This document shows, piece after piece, positions 7,960-17,296 of a DNA stretch of 64,000 bases. The stretch covers positions 1 through 64,000 of the forward strand of contig CAXBCF010000005.1 of the NCBI GenBank assembly GCA_963973975.1, read 5' to 3'. The first letter of the stretch is position 1, and each line of letters begins with the position of its first letter. Both the position numbers and the translations under genes were made by a program. This stretch comes from UBA1494_A sp963973975. Lineage in GTDB: Bacteria > Bacteroidota > Bacteroidia > Flavobacteriales_E > Vicingaceae. The notes under the pieces were generated by a model, which saw only the letters and a program-made list of their open reading frames with translations, was not told the DNA's origin and ran no database searches.

Positions 7960-8076
7960 CGGTTTGAGGGGGCATTGGCTATAACTACTAAGTATAAAGC
8001 CACTTCTCAATTAGATGCAGGATTTACTATTTTTCCCAGAATCGGATTAAAAACTAAAAATTTTAAATTTCTTTAA
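7960..8076 (+). pseudogene. Possible remnant of an outer-membrane beta-barrel C-terminus
   Basis: A short frame ending at the TAA 8074-8076 reads LDAGFTIFPRIGLKTKNFKF near its end: alternating hydrophobic and polar residues finishing in F-x-F-L, as barrel C-termini do. No start or upstream body is present. This may be chance. Confidence 0.2.
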
Positions 8077-8093
8077 TTCGCAATTAATAAATT

Positions 8094-8855
8094 TTAAATA
8101 CTAGCAACAGATTCATTTAGGATCCATCCTTTATTGCCATTGGGCAGAGCTATTTCGACCCAATTTTCATCCTCTTGGACGATTTTAACCTTGGTTCCTT
8201 CGTGCAAGACAAATAATTGGGAACTTCCGCTTGAAGGAGCACTGACAACATTTAAACTTGGCTCCATAATAATTCCATGAGAAGATTTTTCAAGATTTGC
8301 TTTTTGGTTTGCAGCCATCACCCAAGATAATCCTGCTACAATCAGAAAAAGGATAAAACCATAAAAACTAACTTTTTTAATTGCAATTACTTGAAAAATG
8401 AGGTAAGCTACAAACAAGAGCAATGAAATTGCTAACAAACTAATTGATAAAATTGCCCATTGGTCCATGTAAAACAATTGGTAAACGTTTTTCCACCATC
8501 TGTAAATAAATAGTTCAGGGAGGCTTTCAATTTTATCAACCGTTTTTTCATTGGCAATTTTCAGATTAAAAGCAGCATCTTCATTTGAAGGATTGATTTT
8601 TAATGCCTTCTCATAATGAAGAATCGCCAGTGAAATTTGATTGGTTTTGAAATAAGTATTTGCCAAGTTATAATGTAAATCGTCTGATAAAACGTTTGAT
8701 TCAAGAAGTGCTTCATACTGTTTTTGCGCACCTTCAAAATCAGCTTCGGCATAAGCTACATTTGCTGAGTCGAATTGCACCAAGGCCTGATCAATATCTG
8801 AAGCAATCAGAAATTTTGAAAAGAGGAATAAGAGTAAAAGAATTTTTAATCTCAT
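8094..8855 (-). CDS. batE: BatE-like TPR and SH3 domain protein
   Basis: 253 residues. A signal peptide (about 1-18) precedes two or three TPR-like repeats (about 20-100, for example DDLHYNLANTYFKTNQISLAILHYEKAL). Two membrane helices follow at about 132-155 and 160-180, and a bacterial SH3-like domain closes the protein (KVKIVQEDENWVEIALPNGNKGWI). It is the last gene of the bat operon, where BatE proteins are placed in Bacteroidota and spirochaetes. The bat system is linked to oxygen or stress tolerance and is thought to form a membrane complex. The start overlaps the BatD stop by 4 bp. Confidence 0.88.
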   Translation of the reverse strand: MRLKILLLLFLFSKFLIASDIDQALVQFDSANVAYAEADFEGAQKQYEALLESNVLSDDLHYNLANTYFKTNQISLAILHYEKALKINPSNEDAAFNLKIANEKTVDKIESLPELFIYRWWKNVYQLFYMDQWAILSISLLAISLLLFVAYLIFQVIAIKKVSFYGFILFLIVAGLSWVMAANQKANLEKSSHGIIMEPSLNVVSAPSSGSSQLFVLHEGTKVKIVQEDENWVEIALPNGNKGWILNESVASI

Positions 8856-10651
8856 CGATTTAGGTTTTCAATGGTTCTAATAATTTCAATAGACTTGTTG
8901 TAAAGTGCATTAGGTTCAGTGGACGAAGTTGAGGCAAATCGAGCCATTTCTGCCTCTTCTAAAACTGATTTGACTTCAACTTGAACTGCTCCAGATTCAG
9001 GTATCTTTGCTAAGAAATCCAAGATTTTTTCTTGAGAGAGTTCTGCAACACTAATTCCAAACTTGTCTGAAAAATACCCATACAAGGCTGTTGAAATTTC
9101 TTCATAAAACTTACTATTTTCTTGATTAGATAAGTAAGTCTTTGCCTTAGCCATTCTCTTTTTGGCAACCTTCACTGCATTCGACTGCCTAACTTGCGAA
9201 AGGTTGCTGTTTTTGGCTTTTATTTTCTTGATAATGAAATAGCTGACAGCAAATAGGAGGATCAACAAGAAAATCAAGGTGTAGAATACTGTTGAGCCAT
9301 AAAAACCTTCACTTGCAAGCAGAAAAATGGAAGTATCTTGATGGATATATCGGATATCATCATTCAAAATTTCAATTTCAGATTTTCTACTTCCTCTATA
9401 AACAGTGCCTTCACTTTCAGTTCCTTTACTAACAATGAATTGAAGAGAATCCGATTTGATAACTTTATAACGTTTTGTAGCTAAATCAAAAAAGCCAAAT
9501 TGAAAGGGCTCAATAGTAAACTTACCTGAATGCCTTGGTATTACTAAGTATTTAAACACTTTACTGCCGGCTGAACCTGCGGCAGTTGTTTTGAAGTTAT
9601 TGGAAACATCAGGATCATAAGTCTCAAAATCCGCAGGGAAATTTAATTTTGGTGCTGAAAGCAATGGGAAGTTGCCATTTCCTTTAATTGTTAGTGTTAC
9701 ATCTATTGCTTCGTTGGCTTTAATACTGTCCTTATTGGCAACTAAATCGATCGTAAAGTTTCCAACAGCTCCTGAAAAATTTGCAGGCTTACCTGCCGTT
9801 GGTAAAGCTTCAACCTTTATTTTTAATGCATTACTGCCCACGATAACTTCTTTGCTTTCGTAAGAACCGAAAATTTGATCGAAAATGGATTGCCTTCTCT
9901 GAGATTGTGTCTGAACACCAACTTTAATTTCCATCGGATCGATAATCAAATCTCCAGAGCGCTGAGGATACAAAACAGATTTTTGAAGTTCAGCTACTTG
10001 ATAGACTACTCCGTTTACTTGTTCTCTTGAAAGTTCGATTTTATCGTAAATAGTGCGAACATCTTGTGTCCAAAAACCATTTAGAACTGGTAGTTTTTCT
10101 AAGGTGAGATTGGTTAAGGTTAACCTAGAATAAAGCTTAAAAGTAACAGTAAGTTTTTCTCCAATAAAAGCAGAAGACTTGTCAACAAAGGTTTTTACAA
10201 AGACGTAGTCTTTTAAGTCAATTTCATTTTGATTTTGGTTGTTCTGATTTCTGTTAGGTGTGATGGGTGTTGCTTGACCTGCTTTTACAACTTTTATTTC
10301 AAGGGAATTGGATTTATAGTTTTTCCCATCTACTAAAATACTTGCACCTCCAATGGTAAAAGTTCCCTCTTCATTGGCAACGAGTATAAAGCTATACGAC
10401 ATGCTTTGACTCATTTGTCCATTCACATATTGCATGCTATTTGATAAGTTCGGACCCGACAATTGTCTGAACTTATGAAAAACTGGAGCAATGAAGTTTT
10501 CTCCTTTGGTGTTTAAGGAAAAAGTCACTTGAAAGCGTTGGCCAACTGCAACAGTAGTGCTACTTGCGATTGCTTCGAAGCGAACCGAGTCAGCAAATGC
10601 CGTTGATGACAAGTAAATTGCAAAAAGTAAAATTGAAATCTTTTTTATCAT
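8852..10651 (-). CDS. batD: BatD family membrane protein
   Basis: 599 residues. Signal peptide (MIKKISILLFAIYLSSTAFA), a long extracytoplasmic region of immunoglobulin-like beta domains (about 20-430), one membrane helix around 455-480 (FYTLIFLLILLFAVSYFII), and a cytoplasmic helical tail. This is the usual BatD layout. The start is the ATG at 10651 because it sits exactly at the signal peptide; the frame extends to 10687 but would overlap batC without adding a credible segment. BatD is thought to pair with the BatA/BatB VWA proteins across the membrane. Confidence 0.92.
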   Translation of the reverse strand: MIKKISILLFAIYLSSTAFADSVRFEAIASSTTVAVGQRFQVTFSLNTKGENFIAPVFHKFRQLSGPNLSNSMQYVNGQMSQSMSYSFILVANEEGTFTIGGASILVDGKNYKSNSLEIKVVKAGQATPITPNRNQNNQNQNEIDLKDYVFVKTFVDKSSAFIGEKLTVTFKLYSRLTLTNLTLEKLPVLNGFWTQDVRTIYDKIELSREQVNGVVYQVAELQKSVLYPQRSGDLIIDPMEIKVGVQTQSQRRQSIFDQIFGSYESKEVIVGSNALKIKVEALPTAGKPANFSGAVGNFTIDLVANKDSIKANEAIDVTLTIKGNGNFPLLSAPKLNFPADFETYDPDVSNNFKTTAAGSAGSKVFKYLVIPRHSGKFTIEPFQFGFFDLATKRYKVIKSDSLQFIVSKGTESEGTVYRGSRKSEIEILNDDIRYIHQDTSIFLLASEGFYGSTVFYTLIFLLILLFAVSYFIIKKIKAKNSNLSQVRQSNAVKVAKKRMAKAKTYLSNQENSKFYEEISTALYGYFSDKFGISVAELSQEKILDFLAKIPESGAVQVEVKSVLEEAEMARFASTSSTEPNALYNKSIEIIRTIENLNR

Positions 10652-10658
10652 CGTTTTT

Positions 10659-11411
10659 TTACCAATCCTTTTCAATGTTGATGTCAATTTCTTTGACCTT
10701 TTTCTTTTTCAAATCTTCTTGAATTTCTTTTTCCTTATTGTTTAAAGCTTCCAAAATTCGTTCTGCGTCTTCACGAGAAAGTTGTTGTTCTTGTTGCTGT
10801 TGCTGCTGTTGTTGTTCTTCCTCTTTTTGCTCTTCTTGCTGCTCTTCTTCTTGCTGTTGCTCTTGTTCTTCCTCTTTTTCTTCTTCCTGATTTTCTTGCT
10901 CTTCTTTATTCTCCTCTTCTTGATCTTCCTGCTCTTCTTTGTTTTCTTCCTCTTGCTCTTCTTGCTGCTCTTGCTCCTGTTCTTGCTGCTGTTGTTGCAG
11001 TGCATACGCTAAATTATAGCGACTATCCTCATTTTGTGGATCATTGATGAGTGCATTTTTATAAGCAGCAATCGCTTCTTCTAATTTTTGATTTTTTAAA
11101 AGTGAATTTCCTAAGTTATGAAATGCTTCAGATTTTAGCTTTTTATCATTGCTTTTTTCAATAGCTTGATTGAAATAACGAGCGGCATCTTCATATTTTT
11201 CTTGTCGATAAAGGGAGCTTCCTAAATTAAACGCTGATTCTCGAAGCGATCCATCTTTTCGAATGCTTTTTCTGTAAAACTCCTCAGCACTTAAGTAGTC
11301 ATTTCCCTTATACGCCTCATTTCCCTCTCTAATCGGCTGATAAGCAGATTGAGGCATCCCAAGAAATGGAAGAATCGTAGAAATAAAGAAGATGAAAAAT
11401 TTGATATTCAT
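10659..11411 (-). CDS. batC: BatC-like TPR protein with Glu/Gln-rich tail
   Basis: 250 residues. Signal peptide (about 1-22), then TPR repeats at about 24-137 (for example ESAFNLGSSLYRQEKYEDAARYF). A low-complexity stretch of almost pure Glu and Gln covers about 140-210, followed by a short charged end (REDAERILEAL). The tail is encoded by CAA/CAG/GAA/GAG-type codons, so other frames there are open but meaningless. TPR repeats suggest a scaffold for the Bat complex. The start overlaps the batB stop by one base. Confidence 0.9.
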   Translation of the reverse strand: MNIKFFIFFISTILPFLGMPQSAYQPIREGNEAYKGNDYLSAEEFYRKSIRKDGSLRESAFNLGSSLYRQEKYEDAARYFNQAIEKSNDKKLKSEAFHNLGNSLLKNQKLEEAIAAYKNALINDPQNEDSRYNLAYALQQQQQEQEQEQQEEQEEENKEEQEDQEEENKEEQENQEEEKEEEQEQQQEEEQQEEQKEEEQQQQQQQQEQQLSREDAERILEALNNKEKEIQEDLKKKKVKEIDINIEKDW

Positions 11412-12472
11412 TACTTTTTATTTGCAGTTTTGAGTTGATTTTCAGGATCAAATAAGTTAATGCGTTGTGCTATTTTACTTTTTTTCTCACCGATGATAAT
11501 TGATAAAATCAAGAAAAAAAGTGCTCCTCCAATAAAGAATTGAAAGCGATTTTCATAATCTGTATAAACTTTGCTCTCAAATTCAGATTTATCTAAACCA
11601 CTGATTTCGTCTAAAATTTCCGTAAAGCCTGCATTTGCATTTGTAGCTCTAATGTAAATTCCGTCTCCAGAAGCAGCTATTTCTCGAAGCATTTCTTCAT
11701 TCAAACTACTCACAACTGTATTTCCATCAGCAGTTTGTCGATAACCTGCTTTTTGACCTCTTTTGTAAACCGGTATTGGTGCTCCATTTGGTGTTCCCAT
11801 TCCAATGGTGTAGGTTTTAATACCTAGTTTTCTTGCATTTACTGCCGCTTCTACTGCATCGTCCTCATGATTTTCTCCATCGGTTACAACAATTAATACT
11901 TTATTGCCACCTCCTTCCATGTCAAAAGATTCTTCCGCTAAATTAATCGCTGCTCCAATTGCTGTACCTTGGGTTGGAACTATATCCGTATCGATGGTAT
12001 TGAGGAATAATTTTGCAGCGGAATAATCTGTTGTTATTGGAAGTTGCGTGTAAGCTTTTCCCGCAAAAACAATTATTCCCAAACGATCGCCTTTCAGTTC
12101 ATCAACCAATTGCAACATGGCTCTCTTTGCACGCTCCAAGCGATTTGGACTTAAATCTTCTGCTTTCATGCTGTTTGAAACGTCAATCGCCACGATTAAA
12201 TCGATACCTTCTCGCTTCACTTCATCTAGTTTGCTACCAATTTGTGGATTTGCCAAACCGATTATTAAAAGCCCAATTCCAATTAAGAAAAGAGTGAACT
12301 TCATTCTGTAACGAAAATTGGAATAGGTTGGAATCAAGGTTTCCATCAATCCAGCTTCTGCAAATCGAGCGCGCGCTTTTTTACGCCACACTTTTACAAT
12401 CGCGAAAAGTATCACCATTAAAGGAATGATCAACAGACCCCAAAGCATCCAATTATGTTCAAATCGATACAT
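11411..12472 (-). CDS. batB: BatB von Willebrand factor A domain membrane protein
   Basis: 353 residues. Two N-terminal membrane helices (about 8-28 and 57-77), a VWA domain with an intact MIDAS metal site DVSNS at about 97-101 and a second conserved VVTDGENHEDD motif, and a C-terminal membrane helix (FQFFIGGALFFLILSIIIG). The layout is typical of BatA/BatB. The VWA domain probably binds protein partners through a divalent metal. It overlaps batA by one base, which points to translational coupling. Confidence 0.93.
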   Translation of the reverse strand: MYRFEHNWMLWGLLIIPLMVILFAIVKVWRKKARARFAEAGLMETLIPTYSNFRYRMKFTLFLIGIGLLIIGLANPQIGSKLDEVKREGIDLIVAIDVSNSMKAEDLSPNRLERAKRAMLQLVDELKGDRLGIIVFAGKAYTQLPITTDYSAAKLFLNTIDTDIVPTQGTAIGAAINLAEESFDMEGGGNKVLIVVTDGENHEDDAVEAAVNARKLGIKTYTIGMGTPNGAPIPVYKRGQKAGYRQTADGNTVVSSLNEEMLREIAASGDGIYIRATNANAGFTEILDEISGLDKSEFESKVYTDYENRFQFFIGGALFFLILSIIIGEKKSKIAQRINLFDPENQLKTANKK

Positions 12473-13479
12473 TAGTTAATTGTTTTTAAGATCGTGTTTT
12501 TTAACCCAAATTCAAGAAGCAACAACATTGCTGCAATTAGTGCAAAAGGAAAAAACTCCTCTTTCTTTTTGCGGTATTCTGTTACTTCAATTTTTGATTT
12601 TTCTAATTGGTCAATTTCTTCATAGATGGATTCCAAACTTCGGTTGTTGGTAGCTCTAAAGTACTTTCCACCGGTCATTTGGGCAATTTCAGTCAAGGTT
12701 TTTTCATCAATTTTTACTTCCTCATTTTGATAGGCAATTGTTCCATACCGAGTTTTGTAAGGGTAGGGGGCAAGTCCGTTGGTCCCAACACCTATTGTAT
12801 AAGTTCTTACGCTAAATTCTCTTGCAATTTCTGCTGCTGTTAATGGTGGAATAGAGCCTTTTGTATTAAATCCATCAGTCAAAAGAATCACAACTTTACT
12901 TTTAGCATCACTTTCTCTTAATCGACTAACTGCAGTTGCCAGACCTAAACCTATTGCTGTTCCATCTTCAATCATGCCATTTTTTACATCTTTGAATAAG
13001 TTTTTAAGTACTGAATGGTCGGTTGTTAGAGGCGATTGAGTAAAACTTTCTCCACTAAAAATCACTAATCCAATTCGATCGCTTGGTCGCTTATTGATGA
13101 AATCCATAGCAACATTTTTTGAAGCTTCTAATCGGTTTGGCTTTAGATCTTCTGCCAACATACTTCCTGAAACATCCATAGAAATCATAATGTCAATTCC
13201 TTCAGTTGTTATGTCTTGCCAACTCAATGATGATTGAGGTCTAGCAAAAGCAATGATTAGAAATGAAAGTGCTAAAACAGTCAATACAAAAGGGAGGTGC
13301 CTGAAATAGCTGGTAAAATCATTTTTAACTGAAGGCAAATAAATGGTGGTTGAAAAACGAATTGGCGCTTTCTGATTTTTTAGCCTAAAAATATAGGCAG
13401 TAATCAAAAGCGGAATCAATGCAAAAAGCACCATCAACTCAGGATTGGCAAATTGTATGTCGTTCCACCACTTAAGCAT
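12472..13479 (-). CDS. batA: BatA von Willebrand factor A domain membrane protein
   Basis: 335 residues with the same plan as its neighbour: two N-terminal membrane helices (about 15-32 and 62-80), a MIDAS motif DVSGS at about 102-106, a second VWA motif LLTDGFNTKGS, and a C-terminal helix (FFPFALIAAMLLLLEFGL). Read as BatA from gene order (moxR, DUF58, small membrane protein, batA, batB, batC, batD, batE). Its start overlaps the stop of the preceding gene by 8 bp. Confidence 0.92.
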   Translation of the reverse strand: MLKWWNDIQFANPELMVLFALIPLLITAYIFRLKNQKAPIRFSTTIYLPSVKNDFTSYFRHLPFVLTVLALSFLIIAFARPQSSLSWQDITTEGIDIMISMDVSGSMLAEDLKPNRLEASKNVAMDFINKRPSDRIGLVIFSGESFTQSPLTTDHSVLKNLFKDVKNGMIEDGTAIGLGLATAVSRLRESDAKSKVVILLTDGFNTKGSIPPLTAAEIAREFSVRTYTIGVGTNGLAPYPYKTRYGTIAYQNEEVKIDEKTLTEIAQMTGGKYFRATNNRSLESIYEEIDQLEKSKIEVTEYRKKKEEFFPFALIAAMLLLLEFGLKNTILKTIN

Positions 13480-14470
13480 CTTTATCGCTAATTTTTAGTT
13501 CATTATCTTGATTCAATGGGCCAGCATCTGTGCTAATCTCTTCTTTGTATGCTGTTTTTTCAATAAAATGAATTGCATTTTTCATAACAGCTTCGTTTTC
13601 TGAAGCCAAAGGCAGCTGTTTCGCATACTTTGTCATATCAGCAATGAATAATGTTTCTCGAATTAACTCGTGCATTTTCTTTTCGTCTTTGAGTTTTAAA
13701 CTCAAAATCAACAAAAGTTCATCGCTTGGAAGTTCCAATGCATTAAACTCAAACCGATTTTTAATATACTCCCTTAAAATGAAGGACAAATTTGAATGGT
13801 ATTCTTTTACCTTGTTGTTTTGCCAAAGTTTTTGAGCCTCAAGTTCCTTTAATTTTCTTAGCGCTACTAGGTCAGCAGCTTCTTTAGGTACAACTGCAAC
13901 TTTATTTAATTTTTTATTTCTATAGAAGTTGATTGCATAGTACGCAGCAATTATCAAGGCAATTAATAAGAGCGTCAAACCTATTTGAATGCGATGTACT
14001 AAAATCCAATCCCAAAGTGAAAATGGTACTTCAATGATTGATTTAATGTCTTTGATGTCTTGATCAGGAGAAATTGAAATTGTGCTAACTTCTAATAAGA
14101 GTGGCTGCGTTTTTAAACTGTCAGTTCCAACCAAAAAAACAAAAGGAGGAATAACATGATAGCCGCTGTCCCATGAAGTAATTGTAATACTTTGACTGTA
14201 AATTTTTGTTTGAACATCCGATTCATCGAAAATGGTATCTACTTCGCTTACTTCAACTACTGTGATTTCTTTGGTCAATGTGTCTTTCAAAGTTGGAAGC
14301 ATAACTGTTGAAGTGCCAATAGGAAAGCTTACTTCTAATTTAATTGTCGTTTGCTCTCCAATTCGGATGGATTCATTTTGAAGACTAGCATTTACCTCTT
14401 GAGCAAAGGTTGAACCTTGACCAAGGACAAATAATAGTAAAAGAAAAGTGAGTTGTTTCAACGCTTTCAT
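13472..14470 (-). CDS. Bat-operon membrane protein with N-terminal beta domain
   Basis: 332 residues. Signal peptide (about 1-23), an extracytoplasmic beta-rich domain with a BatD-like opening (ESIRIGEQTTIKLEVSFP), one membrane helix at about 155-178 (IGLTLLLIALIIAAYYAINFY), and a cytoplasmic helical domain with a DUF4381-like pattern (LALRKLKELEAQKLWQ...). This protein is regularly found between the DUF58 gene and batA in Bacteroidota but has no agreed name. It overlaps both neighbours by 4-8 bp, so it is coupled into the operon. Confidence 0.85.
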   Translation of the reverse strand: MKALKQLTFLLLLFVLGQGSTFAQEVNASLQNESIRIGEQTTIKLEVSFPIGTSTVMLPTLKDTLTKEITVVEVSEVDTIFDESDVQTKIYSQSITITSWDSGYHVIPPFVFLVGTDSLKTQPLLLEVSTISISPDQDIKDIKSIIEVPFSLWDWILVHRIQIGLTLLLIALIIAAYYAINFYRNKKLNKVAVVPKEAADLVALRKLKELEAQKLWQNNKVKEYHSNLSFILREYIKNRFEFNALELPSDELLLILSLKLKDEKKMHELIRETLFIADMTKYAKQLPLASENEAVMKNAIHFIEKTAYKEEISTDAGPLNQDNELKISDKDA

Positions 14471-15354
14471 CTTGCTCCTCTTTGTTTAAAAAGTGTCATC
14501 AATGGTTGAATATAGGATTGGTGGGTTGCAATTCTTGTATGGTCAATTCCGCTTTTCTTTAATAAGCTGTTTATTTCATCATTTTTGCGAAGTGCATTCG
14601 CCTTATAGTTTACTCTATTTGATTTTGAACTAGTATTGAACCAAAAGTTCTCGCCTGTTTCAGCATCCACTAACTGAACAATTCCAACATTGGGAATTTC
14701 CATTTCTCGTTCATCATATACTTGTATCGCAACTAAATCATGTTTTCTGTTGGTGATTTTTAATTCATCATCAAAGCCTTCATCCAAAAAGTCAGAGATT
14801 AAAAAGGCAGTGCACCGCTTCTTTATTACCTGAGTGAAATACCTCAATGCTTCTTTCAGGTTGGTCGTATTATTTTGAGGTTGAAACTCAATTAATTCTC
14901 TAATAATCATTAAGATGTGCTTCCTTCCTTTTTTCGGTGGAATGAATTTCTCGATTTGATTACTAAAAAAGATTACACCAACTTTATCATTATTGGTAAT
15001 GGCAGAAAAAGCTAATACCGCGCACAATTCAGTGATGAGTTCTTGCTTTAACTGCTTTTTCGTTCCAAAGTTTTTAGAAGCGCTCATGTCAACCAAGAGC
15101 ATCACCGTCATTTCACGTTCTTCTTCAAAAACCTTTACATAAGCCTGATTAAATCTTGCAGTAACATTCCAATCAATGCTTCGAATATCATCGCCGGGTT
15201 GGTATTCACGCACTTCGCTAAAAGTCATACCTCTTCCCTTAAAGGCCGAATGATATTCACCAGAAAAGATTTGATTAGACAATCCTTTCGATTTGATTTC
15301 TATCTTTCTGACCTTTTTGAGTAATTCTTGCGTGCTTGAATTTGAAGTACTCAA
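14467..15354 (-). CDS. DUF58 domain protein
   Basis: 295 residues, no membrane segment. The DUF58 signature GDDIRSIDWNVTAR is at about 53-66, followed by a VWA-like fold with LLVDMSASKNFG (D-x-S-x-S type). DUF58 proteins are always linked to MoxR ATPases and are thought to act as their adaptor. Gene order here (moxR, DUF58, bat) fits that. It overlaps the following gene by 4 bp. Confidence 0.92.
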   Translation of the reverse strand: MSTSNSSTQELLKKVRKIEIKSKGLSNQIFSGEYHSAFKGRGMTFSEVREYQPGDDIRSIDWNVTARFNQAYVKVFEEEREMTVMLLVDMSASKNFGTKKQLKQELITELCAVLAFSAITNNDKVGVIFFSNQIEKFIPPKKGRKHILMIIRELIEFQPQNNTTNLKEALRYFTQVIKKRCTAFLISDFLDEGFDDELKITNRKHDLVAIQVYDEREMEIPNVGIVQLVDAETGENFWFNTSSKSNRVNYKANALRKNDEINSLLKKSGIDHTRIATHQSYIQPLMTLFKQRGAR

Positions 15355-15365
15355 TTTTTAAAGTT

Positions 15366-16415
15366 TTAAGGGATCGCTACTGTATTTAAAATATCGTTGA
15401 TGATGTCTTCGCTTGTAATGTTTTCCGCCTCAGCTTCATAACTCAAGCCAATTCGATGCCTCAACACATCTTTGGCAATTGCTCGAACATCTTCAGGAAT
15501 TACGTAACCTCTTCGTTTGATGAATGCATACGCTTTTGCAGCTGAAGCTAAACTAATACTAGCTCTAGGAGAACCTCCAAAAGTGATTAACTCTTTCAGC
15601 TTTTCTAAGCCATATTCCTCTGGGTTTCTTGTTGCAAAAACGATATCGACAATGTATTGCTCAATTTTTTCATCCATGTAAACTTCCTTCACAGCTTCTC
15701 TTGCTTTCAGAATGTCTTCAGGTTTTAAAATTTGATTGGCTTTGGGCATTCCATCTTTTGCCAAATTGTGTCGGATAATTAATTTTTCTTCTTCCTTTTT
15801 TGGGTAATCCAAAACAACTTTTAGCATAAATCTGTCGACTTGTGCTTCAGGAAGTGGATAAGTTCCTTCTTGTTCAACCGGGTTTTGAGTAGCCAAAACT
15901 AAAAATGGAACAGGAAGTTTGAATGTTTCATCTCCTATGGTAATTTGTTTTTCTTGCATGGCTTCCAATAGTGCAGATTGCACTTTTGCTGGAGCTCGAT
16001 TGATCTCATCTGCCAAAACAAAGTTGGCGAAAATAGGTCCTTTCTTTATGGAGAATTCTTCCTTTTTCTGACTGTAAATCATGGTGCCAATCAAGTCGGC
16101 AGGCAATAAGTCAGGAGTAAATTGAATACGGCTAAATGCAGCATCAATGGTTGTTGCAAGCGTATTTATGGCTAAGGTTTTAGCCAAACCAGGAACACCT
16201 TCCAGTAAAATATGTCCGTTGGAAAGTAAACCCACCAACAAGCGTTCAACCATGTGTTTTTGGCCGACAATTACTTTATCCATCTCCATCGTCAACAAAT
16301 CCACAAAGGAACTTTCACGCTGAATTTTTTCATTTAATGCTTTAATATCTCCTGTGGATGAAGGAGCAGTTTCAGTTATTTTTTCTGAATTTTGAACGAC
16401 GTTATCTTCTTCCAT
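15366..16415 (-). CDS. MoxR-type AAA+ ATPase
   Basis: 349 residues. Walker A LEGVPGLAKT (about 93-102), Walker B LADEINRA, sensor region ATQNPVEQEGTYPLPEAQVDRF and a helical lid domain. The MoxR family are chaperone-like ATPases acting with VWA proteins. It is first in an eight-gene minus-strand operon, and the 100-bp gap to the divergent acetyltransferase gene should hold the promoter, though I see no convincing TAnnTTTG box there. The short N-terminal extension (residues 1-30) is Ser/Thr/Glu-rich. Confidence 0.95.
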   Translation of the reverse strand: MEEDNVVQNSEKITETAPSSTGDIKALNEKIQRESSFVDLLTMEMDKVIVGQKHMVERLLVGLLSNGHILLEGVPGLAKTLAINTLATTIDAAFSRIQFTPDLLPADLIGTMIYSQKKEEFSIKKGPIFANFVLADEINRAPAKVQSALLEAMQEKQITIGDETFKLPVPFLVLATQNPVEQEGTYPLPEAQVDRFMLKVVLDYPKKEEEKLIIRHNLAKDGMPKANQILKPEDILKAREAVKEVYMDEKIEQYIVDIVFATRNPEEYGLEKLKELITFGGSPRASISLASAAKAYAFIKRRGYVIPEDVRAIAKDVLRHRIGLSYEAEAENITSEDIINDILNTVAIP

Positions 16416-16515
16416 AATTTAGCGAATTTTGAGTGGCTAAAATATCCACACTACTTGCCATTAAACCTAAGTCGCTGTTAATTAATGTTAAGCATTATCG
16501 CTAAAAAATCTTAAA

Positions 16516-16959
16516 ATGAAAAACGTTGAAATAGAGGTATTTAAGTCTAATGATGCTGCAAAATTTTCTAAGGCAAGATTTATCCGAACAGTCGTTTTTA
16601 TAGTGGAACAAAAAGTAGCAGAAACAGAAGAATTTGATGAATTTGAGCAAGACTGTGTTCATTATCTAATTAATGTGGATGATAAGTCAATTGGAACAGC
16701 AAGGTGGCGCCTAATTAATGATAAAGTAAAGTTAGAACGTTTCGCTATTCTAGAGCAGTATAGAGGAAAGAAGTATGGAGACCTACTTTTGAAAAAAGTA
16801 ATTGAAGATGCATCAAAAGAAAACAAAGTGCTATACCTTCATGCTCAATTAAAAGCAATTCCATTTTACGAAAGAAGAGGCTTTCAAAAAGTAGGTGACT
16901 TGTTTGTAGAATGTGAGATTGAGCATTATAAAATGGTACGAGGAGGAATTACCAATTAA
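16516..16959 (+). CDS. GNAT-family N-acetyltransferase
   Basis: 147 residues. The acetyl-CoA loop is QYRGKKYGDLLLKKV (about 79-93), and the final strand pattern is ALKAIPFYERRGFQKVGD, a hallmark of the ElaA-like GNAT group. The N-terminal VFIVEQKVAETEEFDEFEQD also fits ElaA/YjcF members. The substrate is unknown. It is monocistronic and divergent from the moxR operon. Confidence 0.88.
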   Translation: MKNVEIEVFKSNDAAKFSKARFIRTVVFIVEQKVAETEEFDEFEQDCVHYLINVDDKSIGTARWRLINDKVKLERFAILEQYRGKKYGDLLLKKVIEDASKENKVLYLHAQLKAIPFYERRGFQKVGDLFVECEIEHYKMVRGGITN

Positions 16960-17296
16960 GAATTAGTAAATGGATAATTGCTAATTACCAATCTGTTAAT
17001 TACGAATAAGCTAAAAGTGACTTAAGTTAAAAGTGGTGTTTTTCGTTCGATTTTAAGCTTTTTGTATAGCTTAAAAACTTTGTGAATTTCGCGAAATTCT
17101 TTGAGTCCTTTGTGGTTAAAATAATGAATTGAAAACTCAGCAACAAATTAGTCTAACTGCAATGTAGCAAAGTAGAATATTAAAGGATCACCTGCGTTCA
17201 ATAAACAGTATCAATTAGCTTCAACTAAACCCAAAATTTTAATTCTCATTATAAAAATCAAAACCTTTTTGCAAATACCTTTGTTCTTTTAATCTT
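16960..17296. other. Intergenic region with dispersed repeat segments
   Basis: 337 bp with no gene. It contains AATTACCAATCTGTTAATTAC-like text, a segment AAAGTGACTTAAGTT that recurs inverted near 33607-33650, and the CTTTGAGTCCTTTGTGGTTA segment listed separately. A TACCTTTG box at 17276-17283, 14 bp before msrA, fits TAnnTTTG. Confidence 0.6.
17064..17155 (+). repeat. Dispersed A/T-rich repeat segment, copy A
   Basis: Shares ACTTTGTGAA..TTCG.GAAAT.CTTTGAGTCCTTTGTGGTTAA with 40788-40857, and AAAACTCAGCA.CAA.TTA.TCTAAC with about 40998-41024. Text of this kind (CCTTTGTGGTTAA) recurs in intergenic regions of many bacterial genomes; its function is unknown. Confidence 0.65.

Noticed and set aside
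10742..11012. Lys/Ser/Asn-rich and Leu-rich frames on both strands
   Set aside because: Shadows of the Glu/Gln-coding tract of batC.
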